Source of the DNA: Peteryoungia ipomoeae | Lineage (GTDB): Bacteria; Pseudomonadota; Alphaproteobacteria; Rhizobiales; Rhizobiaceae | Direction: 5' to 3' | Length of the DNA: 64,000 bases | NCBI RefSeq assembly: GCF_004912165.1 | Contig: NZ_STGV01000005.1 | Location: 124,001-188,000, forward strand | In this document: positions 47,588-56,835 of the stretch, one piece after another | Numbering within the stretch: the first letter of the stretch is position 1 | Layout: every line of letters starts with the position of its first letter | Notes under the pieces: model-generated | Seen by the model: only the letters and a program-made list of their open reading frames with translations | The model's database searches: none | What the model was told of the DNA's origin: nothing | Position numbers and translations under genes: made by a program

Positions 47588-48298
47588 TCAACCCATGCTC
47601 TCGTCTGGGATCGACCGTGACAGTTGCCAGTCAATCGGCCGATAGCCCTTCGCTTCCAGATAAGCATTCGCCTGCGAGAAATGTCGCGATCCGAAGAAAC
47701 CGTTATGCGCCGAAAGCGGCGATGGATGCGGCGCCGTCAGAACCAGATGCCTGCTCCTGTCCACGAAGGCCGCCTTCTTCTGCGCGTAGGAACCCCAGAG
47801 CATGAAGACCACATGCTCGCATTCCTCATTGACCGCACGGATGACCTGATCGGTGAAAGTCTCCCAGCCCTGCCCCTGATGCGATGCAGCGCGCGCCTCT
47901 TCGACGGTCAGCACGCTGTTCAGCAGAAGCACGCCCTGCTTCGCCCAATGCTCCAAAAAGCCGTGCCCCGGCGGCTCAACACCGAGGTCGCTTTTCAGTT
48001 CCTTGTAGATGTTGACGAGCGACGGCGGCACACGCACGCCGGGCCGCACGCTGAAGCATAGCCCATGCGCCTGGCCTGCCCCGTGATACGGGTCCTGCCC
48101 CAGAATGACCACGCGCACCTCGTCGATCGGCGTAAGGTCAAGCGCTCGGAAATATTCGGAACCCGCCGGAAAAATATGCTTGCCGGCTGCCTTTTCCGCG
48201 CTGAGGAACGCTTTCAGCGCCTGCATGTACGGCTTTGAAAACTCGGCTCCCAGAACCGCTTTCCAGCTATCATCGAGCTTCACCTCACCCGCTGCCAT
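47588..48298 (-). CDS. ung: Uracil-DNA glycosylase (family 1)
   Basis: 236 aa base-excision repair enzyme that removes uracil from DNA. The water-activating loop [14 protein letters not shown] and the Leu-intercalation loop [19 protein letters not shown] are intact, with the uracil-binding strand LLLNSVLTV between them. Full family length. It is divergent from the small membrane protein gene at 48389. Confidence 0.97.
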   Translation of the reverse strand: MAAGEVKLDDSWKAVLGAEFSKPYMQALKAFLSAEKAAGKHIFPAGSEYFRALDLTPIDEVRVVILGQDPYHGAGQAHGLCFSVRPGVRVPPSLVNIYKELKSDLGVEPPGHGFLEHWAKQGVLLLNSVLTVEEARAASHQGQGWETFTDQVIRAVNEECEHVVFMLWGSYAQKKAAFVDRSRHLVLTAPHPSPLSAHNGFFGSRHFSQANAYLEAKGYRPIDWQLSRSIPDESMG

Positions 48299-48388
48299 TG
48301 CCGCACTTCCTCAATACACGTTAGAGAGATTCAGCAGTGAAACGCGACGGCGGGACCTGTCAATCGCCGATGAGAACAGGAAGACGAC

Positions 48389-48748
48389 ATGAACAGGATC
48401 TTGCACCTCTGGCGTCACAATCGCATCCTCTTCATCACCTTCGTTTTCGCCTTGGCACTTGTCGTCTTCTTCGCCGTCAGAACAGCGCTGTTTGTCAGCT
48501 ACTGGCAGGATCCCGCCCATCGCAACCAGCCCATCATGCCGTGGATGACCGTCGGATACGTGGCCCATTCCTGGCGGGTTCCGGTGGCAGAGCTTGCGCA
48601 GGCGCTAAACCTCACGCCGCCGCCGAAGAACGCGCCCCGCCCCTCGCTCGAACGCCTGGCGCGAGACCGCAACCAGACGTTCGACGCCTTCAAGCTCGAG
48701 ATCGAGGCGGCCGTTGCCCGGCTGAAGGAGGGGAAGCCGGACAGATGA
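48389..48748 (+). CDS. Small membrane protein of unknown function
   Basis: 119 aa. One N-terminal span (about 13-34, ILFITFVFALALVVFFAVRT), then a soluble part that may face the periplasm and contains YVAHSWRVPVAELAQALNL, resembling a LysM-like or helix-turn-helix-like fold. Its TGA stop overlaps the DedA start (ATGA), so the two are cotranslated; it may be a DedA partner. Confidence 0.72.
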   Translation: MNRILHLWRHNRILFITFVFALALVVFFAVRTALFVSYWQDPAHRNQPIMPWMTVGYVAHSWRVPVAELAQALNLTPPPKNAPRPSLERLARDRNQTFDAFKLEIEAAVARLKEGKPDR

Positions 48749-49344
48749 GTTTCACCGACGCCCTCATTGCATCCCTGCCCGCCTATGGCCTGCCACTGCT
48801 TGCGCTTGTCATCTTCATCAGCTGCCTTGGCATTCCGGTGCCGGGGTCAATCGGCATGATGCTCATGGGCGCGTTTGCAGCAGCAGGCGAATACTCGCTT
48901 TTCGCTGTAATTTCGGTTGCACTTCTTGCCGCAATCGCCGGCGACCAGACTGGCTATTTCATTGGACGCACAGGCGGACGCAGGCTTGTCGAGCGCCTGA
49001 CACGCCAACCGGCGCGCAAGGCCGCAATCGACACGGCGGAAGCTGAAATGGCCAGGCGCGGAATGCTCGCGGTCTTCCTGACGCGCTGGCTGCTCTCGCC
49101 GCTTGGCCCCTACCTCAACCTCCTGACCGGCGCCACCCGGTTTCCATGGATGCGGTTCACCATCGCTGGGGCTGCGGGAGAGGCGGTGTGGGTGGCCGCC
49201 TATACGGGGCTGGGTGCCGCTTTCAGCCAAAACGTCACGGAGATTGCAGAAATCTCCGGCAGCATCAGCGGTCTTCTGGTGACCGGCGGCATTGCAGTCT
49301 ATCTTGGCATCAAGCTTTTTGCAGCGCTGAGAAGCAGTCGCTGA
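48745..49344 (+). CDS. DedA/VTT-family membrane protein
   Basis: 199 aa. SNARE-associated (VTT) domain: GIPVPGSIGMMLMGAF, GDQTGYFIGRTGG, and FLTRWLLSPLGPYLNLLTGATRFPW as landmarks. DedA proteins are half-transporters of polyprenyl phosphate or phospholipid. ATG 48745 overlaps the preceding stop by 4 bp. Confidence 0.92.
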   Translation: MSFTDALIASLPAYGLPLLALVIFISCLGIPVPGSIGMMLMGAFAAAGEYSLFAVISVALLAAIAGDQTGYFIGRTGGRRLVERLTRQPARKAAIDTAEAEMARRGMLAVFLTRWLLSPLGPYLNLLTGATRFPWMRFTIAGAAGEAVWVAAYTGLGAAFSQNVTEIAEISGSISGLLVTGGIAVYLGIKLFAALRSSR

Positions 49345-49406
49345 ACTGTCACAAAGCGGTGCTATCCCTCGCAGCCATCGCGACCGCCAACATCTTGGGG
49401 ACGTCA

Positions 49407-50591
49407 ATGAGCCTGTCGATCTGGTTTGCCACCGCAGCACTTGCCGTTCAGGCAGGCAGCATTGGCGCCCTGCTTGCGCGCAAGCACATCGGTTCGGTTC
49501 CCACCCACAATGCGACGCGCCCCCCGATCACGATCCTCAGACCTGTCTGCGGGCTTGAAAACAATCTTGAACGCTGCCTGGAATCGACCTTTGACCTTCG
49601 GTGGCCAAGCTTCGAGGTGATCTTCTGCGTCGCACACGAAGACGACCCGGCGGCGGCCGTGGTTCGATCCCTGCTTGCCCGCCATCCCGAGCGGGATGCC
49701 CAACTCCTCGTTGGCGAAGATGCAATCAGCGTCAATCCGAAGATGAACAACCTGGTCAAGGGCTGGCGGTCTGCACGGCACGATTGGATTGTCATCGTCG
49801 ACAGCAATGTCCTGATGCCGCCGGACCAGCTTGAGCGCATGCTGGCGCGCTGGGACGACGAAACCGGCCTTGTCTGCGCCCCTCCGATCGGCACGGAACC
49901 GCAAAACTTCGCAGCCGAAGTCGAGAGTGTCTGGCTGAATAGCTTTCAGGCACGCTGGCAGCTGCTCGCAGACTCGATCGGCCAGGGGTTTGCGCAGGGC
50001 AAGGCCATGCTCCTCAACCGGTCGATCATCAGCGATCTCGGCGGCTTCGAGCGATTGGGCGATGCGGTGGCGGAAGATGCCGCAGCAACCCATCTGGTGC
50101 GCGAAGCCGGGCTCAAGGTGCGCCTTGTCCACGAACCATTCGCCCAGCCACTGGGAAAGCGCAGTGCAGGCTCCGTCTGGAAACGGCAGTTGCGCTGGGC
50201 GAGGCTGCGGCGAGCCTCGTTCCCGCTCTACTTCCTGCCGGAAGTCGCCGTCGGCGCCACCCTCCCGACGCTCTGCCTTGCCGGCGCTGCCGTCAGTGGC
50301 ACAATTCCGGTCGTCACGCCGCTCGTTTACCTTGCTCTATGGTACTCGACAGAGATCCTGCTTGCCCGATCCTACGGCTGGCCCTCAGGCTGGAGAAGCT
50401 TCGCCGCCATGATCGTCAGGGATCTGGCGCTTCCGCCACTCTTCATTGCTGCATGGTTCGGCAGTGATTTCGTCTGGCGCGGCAATGCCATGACCGTGGC
50501 TGAGGAAGGATCCCGCCCGCTGCGTCTACGCCGGGCCGTCGCCCGCACACGGGAAAAGGCCCGCGCGCTGGTTGCCACGCTGAGCCACTGA
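49407..50591 (+). CDS. GT21-like glycosyltransferase (ceramide/diacylglycerol glucosyltransferase type)
   Basis: 394 aa membrane enzyme. An N-terminal anchor (residues 1-25), then the GT2-like catalytic core with ILRPVCGLENNLE, the metal-binding IVDSNVLM, EDAAATH, and the R/QXXRW motif RQLRWAR; two or three spans follow at the C terminus. This arrangement is the ceramide-glucosyltransferase family (GT21), which in Agrobacterium and Mesorhizobium includes a processive enzyme adding glucose/galactose to diacylglycerol. It lies 62 bp after the DedA gene, forming a lipid-related group. ATG 49407 is preceded by TTGGGGA. Confidence 0.85.
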   Translation: MSLSIWFATAALAVQAGSIGALLARKHIGSVPTHNATRPPITILRPVCGLENNLERCLESTFDLRWPSFEVIFCVAHEDDPAAAVVRSLLARHPERDAQLLVGEDAISVNPKMNNLVKGWRSARHDWIVIVDSNVLMPPDQLERMLARWDDETGLVCAPPIGTEPQNFAAEVESVWLNSFQARWQLLADSIGQGFAQGKAMLLNRSIISDLGGFERLGDAVAEDAAATHLVREAGLKVRLVHEPFAQPLGKRSAGSVWKRQLRWARLRRASFPLYFLPEVAVGATLPTLCLAGAAVSGTIPVVTPLVYLALWYSTEILLARSYGWPSGWRSFAAMIVRDLALPPLFIAAWFGSDFVWRGNAMTVAEEGSRPLRLRRAVARTREKARALVATLSH

Positions 50592-50602
50592 CAGAATTCG
50601 AC

Positions 50603-50642
50603 AAAAATGCGGGCGATGCCGTCTCTCGACAACACCGCCCGC
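50603..50642 (-). terminator. Terminator of GMC oxidoreductase operon
   Basis: 7-bp stem GCGGGCG / CGCCCGC with a 20-nt loop, followed on the - strand by ATTTTTG, in the convergent gap with the glycosyltransferase gene. Confidence 0.55.
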
Positions 50643-50665
50643 AAGAGGGAGGTAGTCATAACCGC

Positions 50666-52237
50666 TCAGATGCTGCCTTGGCCCATCTGCTCGGCGATGT
50701 AATCCGCCTGGCGTATCGCAAGAGAAACGATTGTCAGCGTCGGATTTTCGGCCGCTCCGGTGGTGAACTGGCTGCCATCGGAAACGAAGAGGTTGCTGAT
50801 GTCGTGCGTCTGGCCCCATTTGTTGACGACGCCGTCCTGCGCCTTCTCGCTCATCCGGTTGGTGCCGAGATTGTGGGTCGACGGATAAGGCGGCGTCGGG
50901 AAGGCGCGGTTTGCGCCGACGGCCTCGTAGAGCGCCACGCCCTGCTTGTAGGCATGGTTGCGCATGGCCTCGTCATTCGGATGATCCGTGAACCAGACAT
51001 CCGGGATCGGCATGCCATACTTGTCCTTGAGCTCGCCATGCAGCTTCACCGCATTCTGCTCCTGCGGCATGTCTTCGCCGACGATCCAGAGACCCGCCAT
51101 GTTGGCATACTGGTCCATCGCGGAGGAGAAGGAGCGTCCCCAGCCACCCGGATCGAGGAAGGCGGCCATGAAGGGCACGCCCAGCGCCAGCGTTTCGAGC
51201 TCGTATCCGCCGACAAAGCCGCGTGACGGATCATGCCTCGCCTCGTCGCGGATGATCCCGGCCATGGTCGTGCCGCGATAGAAATGCACCGGCTTGTCGA
51301 AGATCGCGTAGACCGAGCCGGTGGTATGACGCATGTAGTTCTTGCCCACCTGGCCGGACGAATTGGCCAGACCATCGGGATATTTCGACGAGGCCGAGTT
51401 GAGCAGCAGACGCGGGCTTTCGATCGAATTGCCGGCGACGCAGACGATGCGCGCCTTCTGGCTCTTCATGGTGCCGTCCTTGTCGGCATAGACGACGGCG
51501 TTCACCTTGCCACTGGCGTCGTGTTCGATCTTCACGACATGCGACTGAGGCCGGACCTCGAGCTTGCCCGTCGCCTCACCCTTCGGAATTTCCGTATAGA
51601 GCGTCGACCACTTGGCGCCCCATTTGCAGCCCTGGAAACAGAAACCGGTCTGCTGACAGCTCATCCGGTCGTCGCGATCGGCCGAATTGATCGCCATGTT
51701 GCCGGTGTGACAGTCCTTGTAACCCAGCTTGTCGGCGCCGGCTTTGAGGATCTTGAAATTGTTGTTGCCCGGCAGCCCCTCGATGCCATTGGTCCGGGTG
51801 ACCCCCATCTTGTCCTCGGCCTTGGCATAATAGGGCTCGAGATCGGCCAGTGTGATCGGCCAGTCGAGGAGATTGGCGCCCTCGACCTTGCCGTAATGGG
51901 TCAGGGTCTTGAATTCATGCTCCTGGAAGCGGAGCGAGGCACCGGCCCAGTGCGTGGTGGTGCCGCCGACCGCCTTGACGATCCAGGCCGGCAGGTTGGG
52001 AAAGTCCTTCGACACGCGCCAGCCGCCGCCAGTGGTGCGGTGGTCCAGCCAGGCGAGCTGGGCGAAGCTGTCCCATTCGTCATTGATGAAGTCCTCGTGC
52101 TCGATGCGCGCGCCGGCTTCGAGCACGATAACGTCGATGCCCTTCTGCGCGAGTTCGTTGGCGAGCGTGCCGCCGCCTGCACCTGAGCCGATGATGACGA
52201 CCACGCTGTCGTCGTTGAGATCATAGGGCGCTGCCAT
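50666..52237 (-). CDS. GMC-family membrane-associated dehydrogenase, large subunit (gluconate dehydrogenase-like)
   Basis: 523 aa flavoprotein. The FAD motif VVVIIGSGAGGGTLANELA, the second FAD segment VGGTTTHWAGASLRF, and the C-terminal VSDGSQFTTGAAENPTLTI are typical of the large subunit of gluconate/2-keto-sugar/fructose dehydrogenases. A CxxxGFCFQGC motif near residue 193-203 lies in the family position. Electrons normally go to a cytochrome c subunit and quinone; no such gene is in the window. It is 100 bp after the small subunit gene. Confidence 0.9.
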   Translation of the reverse strand: MAAPYDLNDDSVVVIIGSGAGGGTLANELAQKGIDVIVLEAGARIEHEDFINDEWDSFAQLAWLDHRTTGGGWRVSKDFPNLPAWIVKAVGGTTTHWAGASLRFQEHEFKTLTHYGKVEGANLLDWPITLADLEPYYAKAEDKMGVTRTNGIEGLPGNNNFKILKAGADKLGYKDCHTGNMAINSADRDDRMSCQQTGFCFQGCKWGAKWSTLYTEIPKGEATGKLEVRPQSHVVKIEHDASGKVNAVVYADKDGTMKSQKARIVCVAGNSIESPRLLLNSASSKYPDGLANSSGQVGKNYMRHTTGSVYAIFDKPVHFYRGTTMAGIIRDEARHDPSRGFVGGYELETLALGVPFMAAFLDPGGWGRSFSSAMDQYANMAGLWIVGEDMPQEQNAVKLHGELKDKYGMPIPDVWFTDHPNDEAMRNHAYKQGVALYEAVGANRAFPTPPYPSTHNLGTNRMSEKAQDGVVNKWGQTHDISNLFVSDGSQFTTGAAENPTLTIVSLAIRQADYIAEQMGQGSI

Positions 52238-52337
52238 GGTTTCCTCCCGGAAAATCGGTCAATTTGGGTAAGCGCCGCCGTTCCCATCCGCGATGGGCCT
52301 CCTTCCGGCGACGATGGATAGCGTGTCGAGTCGTGCC

Positions 52338-52868
52338 TCAGAGCCAGGTGATGTCGTCGAACCCGCGCTCGATATAGCCGCCCTTTGAATAGGACTCGCC
52401 CTCGTAACCGAAGATCGGCCAGATCTCCTTCTGGTTATAGAGGCTGACCACGAGGTCGCCCCGCACCGCCTGGAAGAAGGGCGTCGTTTCGATGTCGCGC
52501 AGGATGGCGACCCGGTCGTCCTCCCAGCCGAGGCCGCGATAACCGTCGGCACCAGCTTTGCTGTCGAGATCGGCAATGCCGTCTTCGATCAGCGCCTTGT
52601 GCTTCTCATCCTTGGCCGCCATCGTATCCTGCCCCTTGACCGCCGCCGCATAGAAGCGGTCGGCGAGCTGGTCATGCGGGTAGATGTCGCGCGCCATCTT
52701 GATCAGCGTCGCCAACGTATCGGGCTTCAGCGCCGTTGCCTCCAGGCCCCAGGCCTGGTCGGGACAGATGACAGCCGTGCCGGTTATCATCAGAACAGCA
52801 CTCGCCGCACCGGTCTTCAGAAGTTGCCGACGGGACATGCCGCCGGTCTTGTCGAGTATCGTAACCAC
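52338..52868 (-). CDS. Gluconate 2-dehydrogenase subunit 3 family protein
   Basis: 176 aa. A Tat signal peptide is clear: SRRQLLKTGAASAVLMITGTAV, with cleavage near AWGLEA at about residue 42. The mature part matches the small subunit of GMC dehydrogenases (MARDIYPHD, FFQAVRGDLVVSLYNQ). It carries the folded large subunit across the membrane by hitchhiking. The first gene of this short operon. Confidence 0.9.
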   Translation of the reverse strand: MVTILDKTGGMSRRQLLKTGAASAVLMITGTAVICPDQAWGLEATALKPDTLATLIKMARDIYPHDQLADRFYAAAVKGQDTMAAKDEKHKALIEDGIADLDSKAGADGYRGLGWEDDRVAILRDIETTPFFQAVRGDLVVSLYNQKEIWPIFGYEGESYSKGGYIERGFDDITWL

Positions 52869-52950
52869 GTCATTCTCCTCCCATGAGATGATGCGCGACG
52901 GCCTTGAACCGCCACCCTCGGCTGGCGCGATGCCGCGCCCACCGGCTGCG

Positions 52951-52990
52951 AAAACAAATCAGGCCGAAGGCTCCTCTTCCCCCGGCCTGG
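52951..52990 (-). terminator. Terminator of gloA
   Basis: 7-bp stem CAGGCCG / CGGCCTG read on the - strand, followed by ATTTGTTTT, just after the gloA stop. Confidence 0.6.
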
Positions 52991-52994
52991 CAAT

Positions 52995-53381
52995 CTACTT
53001 GTACCGTCCGTGCCGCTGCAGGACCTCGATCTTGTAGCCGTCGGGATCGGTGATGAAGAAGAAACGGGCGAGAAGCGCGCCGTCCCGGTTGAATTCGACG
53101 ATCTTGCCGGGGTTCATGCCGAGATCGGTGAGGCGCTGGTGCTCGGCATCCAGATCCGCAACGCTGACGGCGAGATGACCGTAGCCATTGCCGAGATCAT
53201 AGGCCTCCTCGCGGCCCTTGTTGACCGTCAGCTCCAGCTCGAACTCGCATTCCGGGTTGCTGAGATAGATCAGCGTGAAAGTCTCGAAGTCGAGACGCTC
53301 GGCGATCTCCAGGCCAAAAGCCTGTGTGTAGAAGGAAACCGATCGTCCCTCCTCCAGCACCCGGATCATCGAATGAATCAT
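52995..53381 (-). CDS. gloA: Lactoylglutathione lyase (glyoxalase I)
   Basis: 128 aa, the usual length, from ATG 53381 (MIHSMIRVLEEGRS); the longer frame from 53447 is discarded. Metal ligands expected of the family are present: His3, a Glu in FELELTV, a His in GYGHLAV and a Glu in KIEVLQ. It detoxifies methylglyoxal as its glutathione adduct. Not linked in function to its neighbours. Confidence 0.95.
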   Translation of the reverse strand: MIHSMIRVLEEGRSVSFYTQAFGLEIAERLDFETFTLIYLSNPECEFELELTVNKGREEAYDLGNGYGHLAVSVADLDAEHQRLTDLGMNPGKIVEFNRDGALLARFFFITDPDGYKIEVLQRHGRYK

Positions 53382-53604
53382 CTTTGCCAATAGGGAATCC
53401 TCGTTTCTCTGGAATCTGTGATTTGCCCGATCATGCGCCCCTTGCAAAAATCAGGGTAGCAGCCGGCTACCGCATCGATGTTTTTGACCGGAAACGGCAG
53501 GCAACGATGGATATTGGAAGAAGCACTTTAGCCAGAACGGAAATTGACCTTGGCCCATGCCGGTCGCATACTGAACAAAAACAATAGATATCGGGAGGAA
53601 TGTC

Positions 53605-53913
53605 ATGTGTGAGGTTTTTGCAGGACAGGATCCGGCGCGGTACCGTGCGGTCAACCGCTCGGTGCGAATTGCAGGCCATTCGACCAGTATCCAGCTGGAA
53701 GCCGCATTCTGGGTGCTGATCGATGAAATCGCCGCCAGCCAGTCGCTATCGACATCGCGCTTCTTGTCGACGCTCTACGACGAGGCGCTTGAGATCAACG
53801 GATCGGTCTCGAACTTCGCATCTTTGCTGCGCACGAGTTGCCTGATCTATCTCATGTCCAAGGCGGAAAACCCAAGCGAGCGCCCGCACTTCCACATCAT
53901 CGCCGCCGAGTGA
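53605..53913 (+). CDS. Ribbon-helix-helix domain protein
   Basis: 102 aa. RVNRSVRIAGHSTSIQLEAAFW-type start (here RAVNRSVRIAGHSTSIQLE), then a helix pair EIAASQSLSTSRFLSTLYDEAL that matches the RHH_4 family. It may bind DNA or act as an anti-toxin-like regulator; no toxin is next to it. ATG 53605 follows GGGAGGAAT at a good spacing. The C terminus SERPHFHIIAAE has several His. Confidence 0.85.
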   Translation: MCEVFAGQDPARYRAVNRSVRIAGHSTSIQLEAAFWVLIDEIAASQSLSTSRFLSTLYDEALEINGSVSNFASLLRTSCLIYLMSKAENPSERPHFHIIAAE

Positions 53914-53970
53914 CCCTCCAAGCGGTTGGCCGGCCAGTGATGCATTCCGCGGCGCGGCGAGGCGCGCTGC

Positions 53971-54963
53971 TTACTCAATCGCACGGATGGTTGCGATGAC
54001 ATCGTCATCGATGTCTATCCCGGCTGCCTCAGCAGTGTGCGCCAACGCCTGACCCCGCCGCCCGGGGATCCGCGCGCCCTCCTGATGACCAATTTCCTCT
54101 GCCAGCAGTGCGAGGCGCCCGAATACACCCGCACCACCGGTCGCCACAGGGTCGATGGCAATGATCGTCTGGCCAAGACCGACCGGCGGCCCCTTGTCGT
54201 CAAACAGCGAAGAGGCCTCGAAGGCGTAATTGGCGCCGATCAGGCCGGCGGAGAGGATCTCGACCATCATGGCCAGGGCCGCCCCCTTCGCGCCGCCGAG
54301 CGGAGCCATGAAGCCCTGCATCGCACGCTCGGCATCGGTCGTCGGCTGACCGTCGACGTCAAAGGCCCAGTCATCCGGAATAGGCTCGCCCTTCTGCCGG
54401 GCGGCCATGATCTTGCCTCGTGCCACTTTCGACAGCGCCAGATCCACCACGATTGGATCGTCCCCTTCGACCGGCACGGCAAAGGCAATCGGGTTCGTGC
54501 CATAAAGCGCCTTGTTGCCGCCCCAGGGCGCCATCGACGCAGGAGCATTGGCAAACATCATCGCCGCAAGCCCCTCATCGGCAAATCGCCCGACCGTCAG
54601 GCCCATCACGCCGGCATGGTGCGAGCGGTGAATGGTGGCAATCGCGATGCCCTGTTCGCGCGCGATCTGAGGTAGAAGCTCGACAGCAAGATCGAGCGCC
54701 GGATAGGCATAACCGTTCATCGCATCGATGGTGAGCACACCCGGCCGCGGCCGCGACACAACGGGTGTCACCTGCCCATCGACCTTTCCGGCGCGCGCCT
54801 GGGCAGAATAGGCCTCAACGCGCCGCAGACCATGCCCACCTTGTCCGGCGGCCTCAGCGGCCACAAGCGCACGGGCAACGGACGCCGCATTGCCGGGTGC
54901 CACGCCGGAACGGGTCAGGGCACCGACCACCAGCGCCCGGGCTTCATCAAGTGTGAGCTTCAT
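53971..54963 (-). CDS. Ldh-family (malate/L-lactate/ureidoglycolate type) dehydrogenase
   Basis: 330 aa from ATG 54963 (MKLTLDEARALV); the 50 codons upstream in frame overlap the aldolase gene and are not real. The Ldh_2 fold motifs are present: GQGGHGLRRVEAYSAQ, the catalytic-type HRSHHAGVMG, and NPIAFAVPVEGDDPIVVDLALS (landmark). Members reduce or oxidise 2-hydroxyacids or delta-1-piperideine-2-carboxylate with NAD(P). It starts 32 bp beyond the HpaI-type aldolase gene, suggesting one catabolic operon. Confidence 0.9.
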   Translation of the reverse strand: MKLTLDEARALVVGALTRSGVAPGNAASVARALVAAEAAGQGGHGLRRVEAYSAQARAGKVDGQVTPVVSRPRPGVLTIDAMNGYAYPALDLAVELLPQIAREQGIAIATIHRSHHAGVMGLTVGRFADEGLAAMMFANAPASMAPWGGNKALYGTNPIAFAVPVEGDDPIVVDLALSKVARGKIMAARQKGEPIPDDWAFDVDGQPTTDAERAMQGFMAPLGGAKGAALAMMVEILSAGLIGANYAFEASSLFDDKGPPVGLGQTIIAIDPVATGGAGVFGRLALLAEEIGHQEGARIPGRRGQALAHTAEAAGIDIDDDVIATIRAIE

Positions 54964-54994
54964 TGAAAATCCATTTGATATCGTTGAGAAAACA

Positions 54995-55771
54995 CTAGTT
55001 GCGCATGGCCTGCGCAAGCTCTGCGGCAGCCTTGGCGAGCAGACCGACATCGGTTGCCTGGGCGAAGAAGCGGATACCGGCCTTGCGCGCCATTGCGAGC
55101 ATCGCGGCATCACCAGACATGATGCCGACAGGCTTGCCCGCTGCCACGATCTTGCCGATCAAGGTCTCCACTGCCTGCATGACCTCCGGATGGGTCGGGT
55201 TGCCGCGATGGCCCATGTCGGCTGCAAGATCCGCCGGGCCAATCAGCACCGCATCGACGCCGGGCACTGAGAGAATGGCATCGGCATTGTCGATCCCGAG
55301 CACGCTTTCGATCTGGGCGATCAGGCAGACCTGAGCATTCGCCGTTTCGGCATAGTCGCCGATGCGTCCGAAATCGGAGGCGCGTCCAAGGCTCGCTCCC
55401 ATGCCGCGCACACCCTCGGGTGGATAACGCATCGCCCGGACGAGCTGTTCGGCCTGGTCCGCCGTCTCGACCATCGGGATCATCAGCGTCTGCGCACCGA
55501 TATCGAGCGCCTGCTTGATCATCCAGGTTTCGCCGATCGGCAGTCGAACCACCGGATGCGCTGGATGACGCGCAACGGCGGCCAGCTGGGCGGCAATCAG
55601 CGGAATGTCGTTGGGGCCATGTTCGCCATCGATCAGGATCCAGTCAAACCCCGCCCCGGCACAGACCTCCGCCACATGCGGGCTGGCAAGCGCCACCCAA
55701 AGGCCGACAAGCAGATCGTTTGACTGGAGGAGCGCGGCCTTGAAACGATTGGTTGGCGCGGGCATCGGCAT
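54995..55771 (-). CDS. HpaI/HpcH-type class II aldolase
   Basis: 258 aa. GLWVALASPHVAEVCAGAGFDW (landmark), the metal-ligand Glu in IAQIESV and the ending IGPADLAADMGHRG match 2,4-dihydroxyhept-2-enedioate/2-keto-3-deoxy aldolases. It splits a 2-keto-4-hydroxy acid to pyruvate (or a related ketoacid) and an aldehyde. Two Met codons (55771, 55765) are possible starts. With the Ldh-type dehydrogenase it may form a small sugar-acid or aromatic degradation operon. Confidence 0.9.
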   Translation of the reverse strand: MPMPAPTNRFKAALLQSNDLLVGLWVALASPHVAEVCAGAGFDWILIDGEHGPNDIPLIAAQLAAVARHPAHPVVRLPIGETWMIKQALDIGAQTLMIPMVETADQAEQLVRAMRYPPEGVRGMGASLGRASDFGRIGDYAETANAQVCLIAQIESVLGIDNADAILSVPGVDAVLIGPADLAADMGHRGNPTHPEVMQAVETLIGKIVAAGKPVGIMSGDAAMLAMARKAGIRFFAQATDVGLLAKAAAELAQAMRN

Positions 55772-55946
55772 TCTCCTCTTCGGGCACCAGCGTGCAAATC
55801 AGGTCCGCCGCAGGATGCGCCGCAGGCTTAGCCCTCCGCAAGGCCCGATCGGCACGCAGCGGTACGCGTCGGTGCATACCGGACAGTTGAAGCAGGACAA
55901 GCCGTCGTGATACGGGGGCCAGTCTTTCACCCCTTCGAGGTTCGCC

Positions 55947-56615
55947 ATGCTCCCCTGGATCCAGCTCGATACTGCCAAGATCCCCGGCGGCGGCGAATTG
56001 CGCCTCAAGAGCCGGGGAACTGAATTTTCGATCATGCTCGGCAGCAACGAGCTGATGAACAGCCGCCTCAGCGGCTCGGAAGAGGCGCTCGCCACGCTTG
56101 CCATGGAGCGTCTCGCCGATCGCAAGCGCCCCCACGTGCTGATTGGCGGGTTGGGAATGGGTTTTACGCTCCGCGCGGCGCTGGCTGTGCTGCCGCAGGA
56201 CGCCAGGATCACCGTGGCCGAACTGGTGCCGGCCGTCGTTGAATGGGCGAAAGGGCCGATGGCCGAAATCTATGCCGGCAGCCTCGATGACGCCCGCGTC
56301 ACGGTGCATGTCGGCGATGTCGGTGCCTTGATCAAGTCGTCGAAGAATGTCTTTGACGCCATCCTGCTCGACGTCGACAACGGCCCTGACGGGCTCACCC
56401 GGGAAGAGAACGACAGCCTCTATTCCCATGACGGGATTCGCAAATCCAGAACCGCCCTTACCCGCGGCGGCGTGCTTGGCGTCTGGTCGCAAGGGCCCGA
56501 CCCGCGCTTCACACGGCGCTTGAAGGACTGCGGCTACGAGGTGGAAGAGATTCCTGTGAGAGCCGGTCGGACCGGACGCGGCAAGAAGCATATGATCTGG
56601 ATGGCGAAGGCGTGA
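55947..56615 (+). CDS. Spermidine synthase-like class I methyltransferase-fold protein
   Basis: 222 aa. The Rossmann core has HVLIGGLGMGFTLRAAL, ITVAELVPAVVEWA and DAILLDVDNGPDG, which match the SpeE-like group (aminopropyltransferase fold) in rhizobia. It lacks the N-terminal beta domain of true spermidine synthase, so the reaction is uncertain. It is divergent from the aldolase gene and is followed by a repeat element. Confidence 0.8.
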   Translation: MLPWIQLDTAKIPGGGELRLKSRGTEFSIMLGSNELMNSRLSGSEEALATLAMERLADRKRPHVLIGGLGMGFTLRAALAVLPQDARITVAELVPAVVEWAKGPMAEIYAGSLDDARVTVHVGDVGALIKSSKNVFDAILLDVDNGPDGLTREENDSLYSHDGIRKSRTALTRGGVLGVWSQGPDPRFTRRLKDCGYEVEEIPVRAGRTGRGKKHMIWMAKA

Positions 56616-56650
56616 CGGCGATACCCGGCAGCGCCGCTTCGACCTCGCCG

Positions 56651-56810
56651 ACACCCCCTCTGTCACTGCGTGACATCTCCCCCACAAGGGGGGAGAGCGG
56701 GGCGCCGCGTCTGCCGCCACCTCTGCGACGCTATACGGGAACGCCAGGCTAGCGGTTCATCCAGTCTCCCCTCTTGTAGGGGAGATGCCCGGCAGGGCAG
56801 AGGGGGGTGT
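56651..56810. repeat. Paired inverted intergenic repeat, copy 1
   Basis: Two ~45-bp arms in inverted orientation: 56651-56695 (starts ACACCCCCTCTGTCACTG, ends CACAAGGGGGGAG) and 56766-56810 (its near complement). Each arm contains its own short hairpin (CTCCCC...GGGGAG). A 70-bp spacer separates them. It sits between convergent genes. The same motif recurs at 61361-61542. It resembles the palindromic mosaic repeats of rhizobial intergenic regions. Confidence 0.8.
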
Positions 56811-56835
56811 CTCCCGGCGAGACGCGGCTGAGAAG

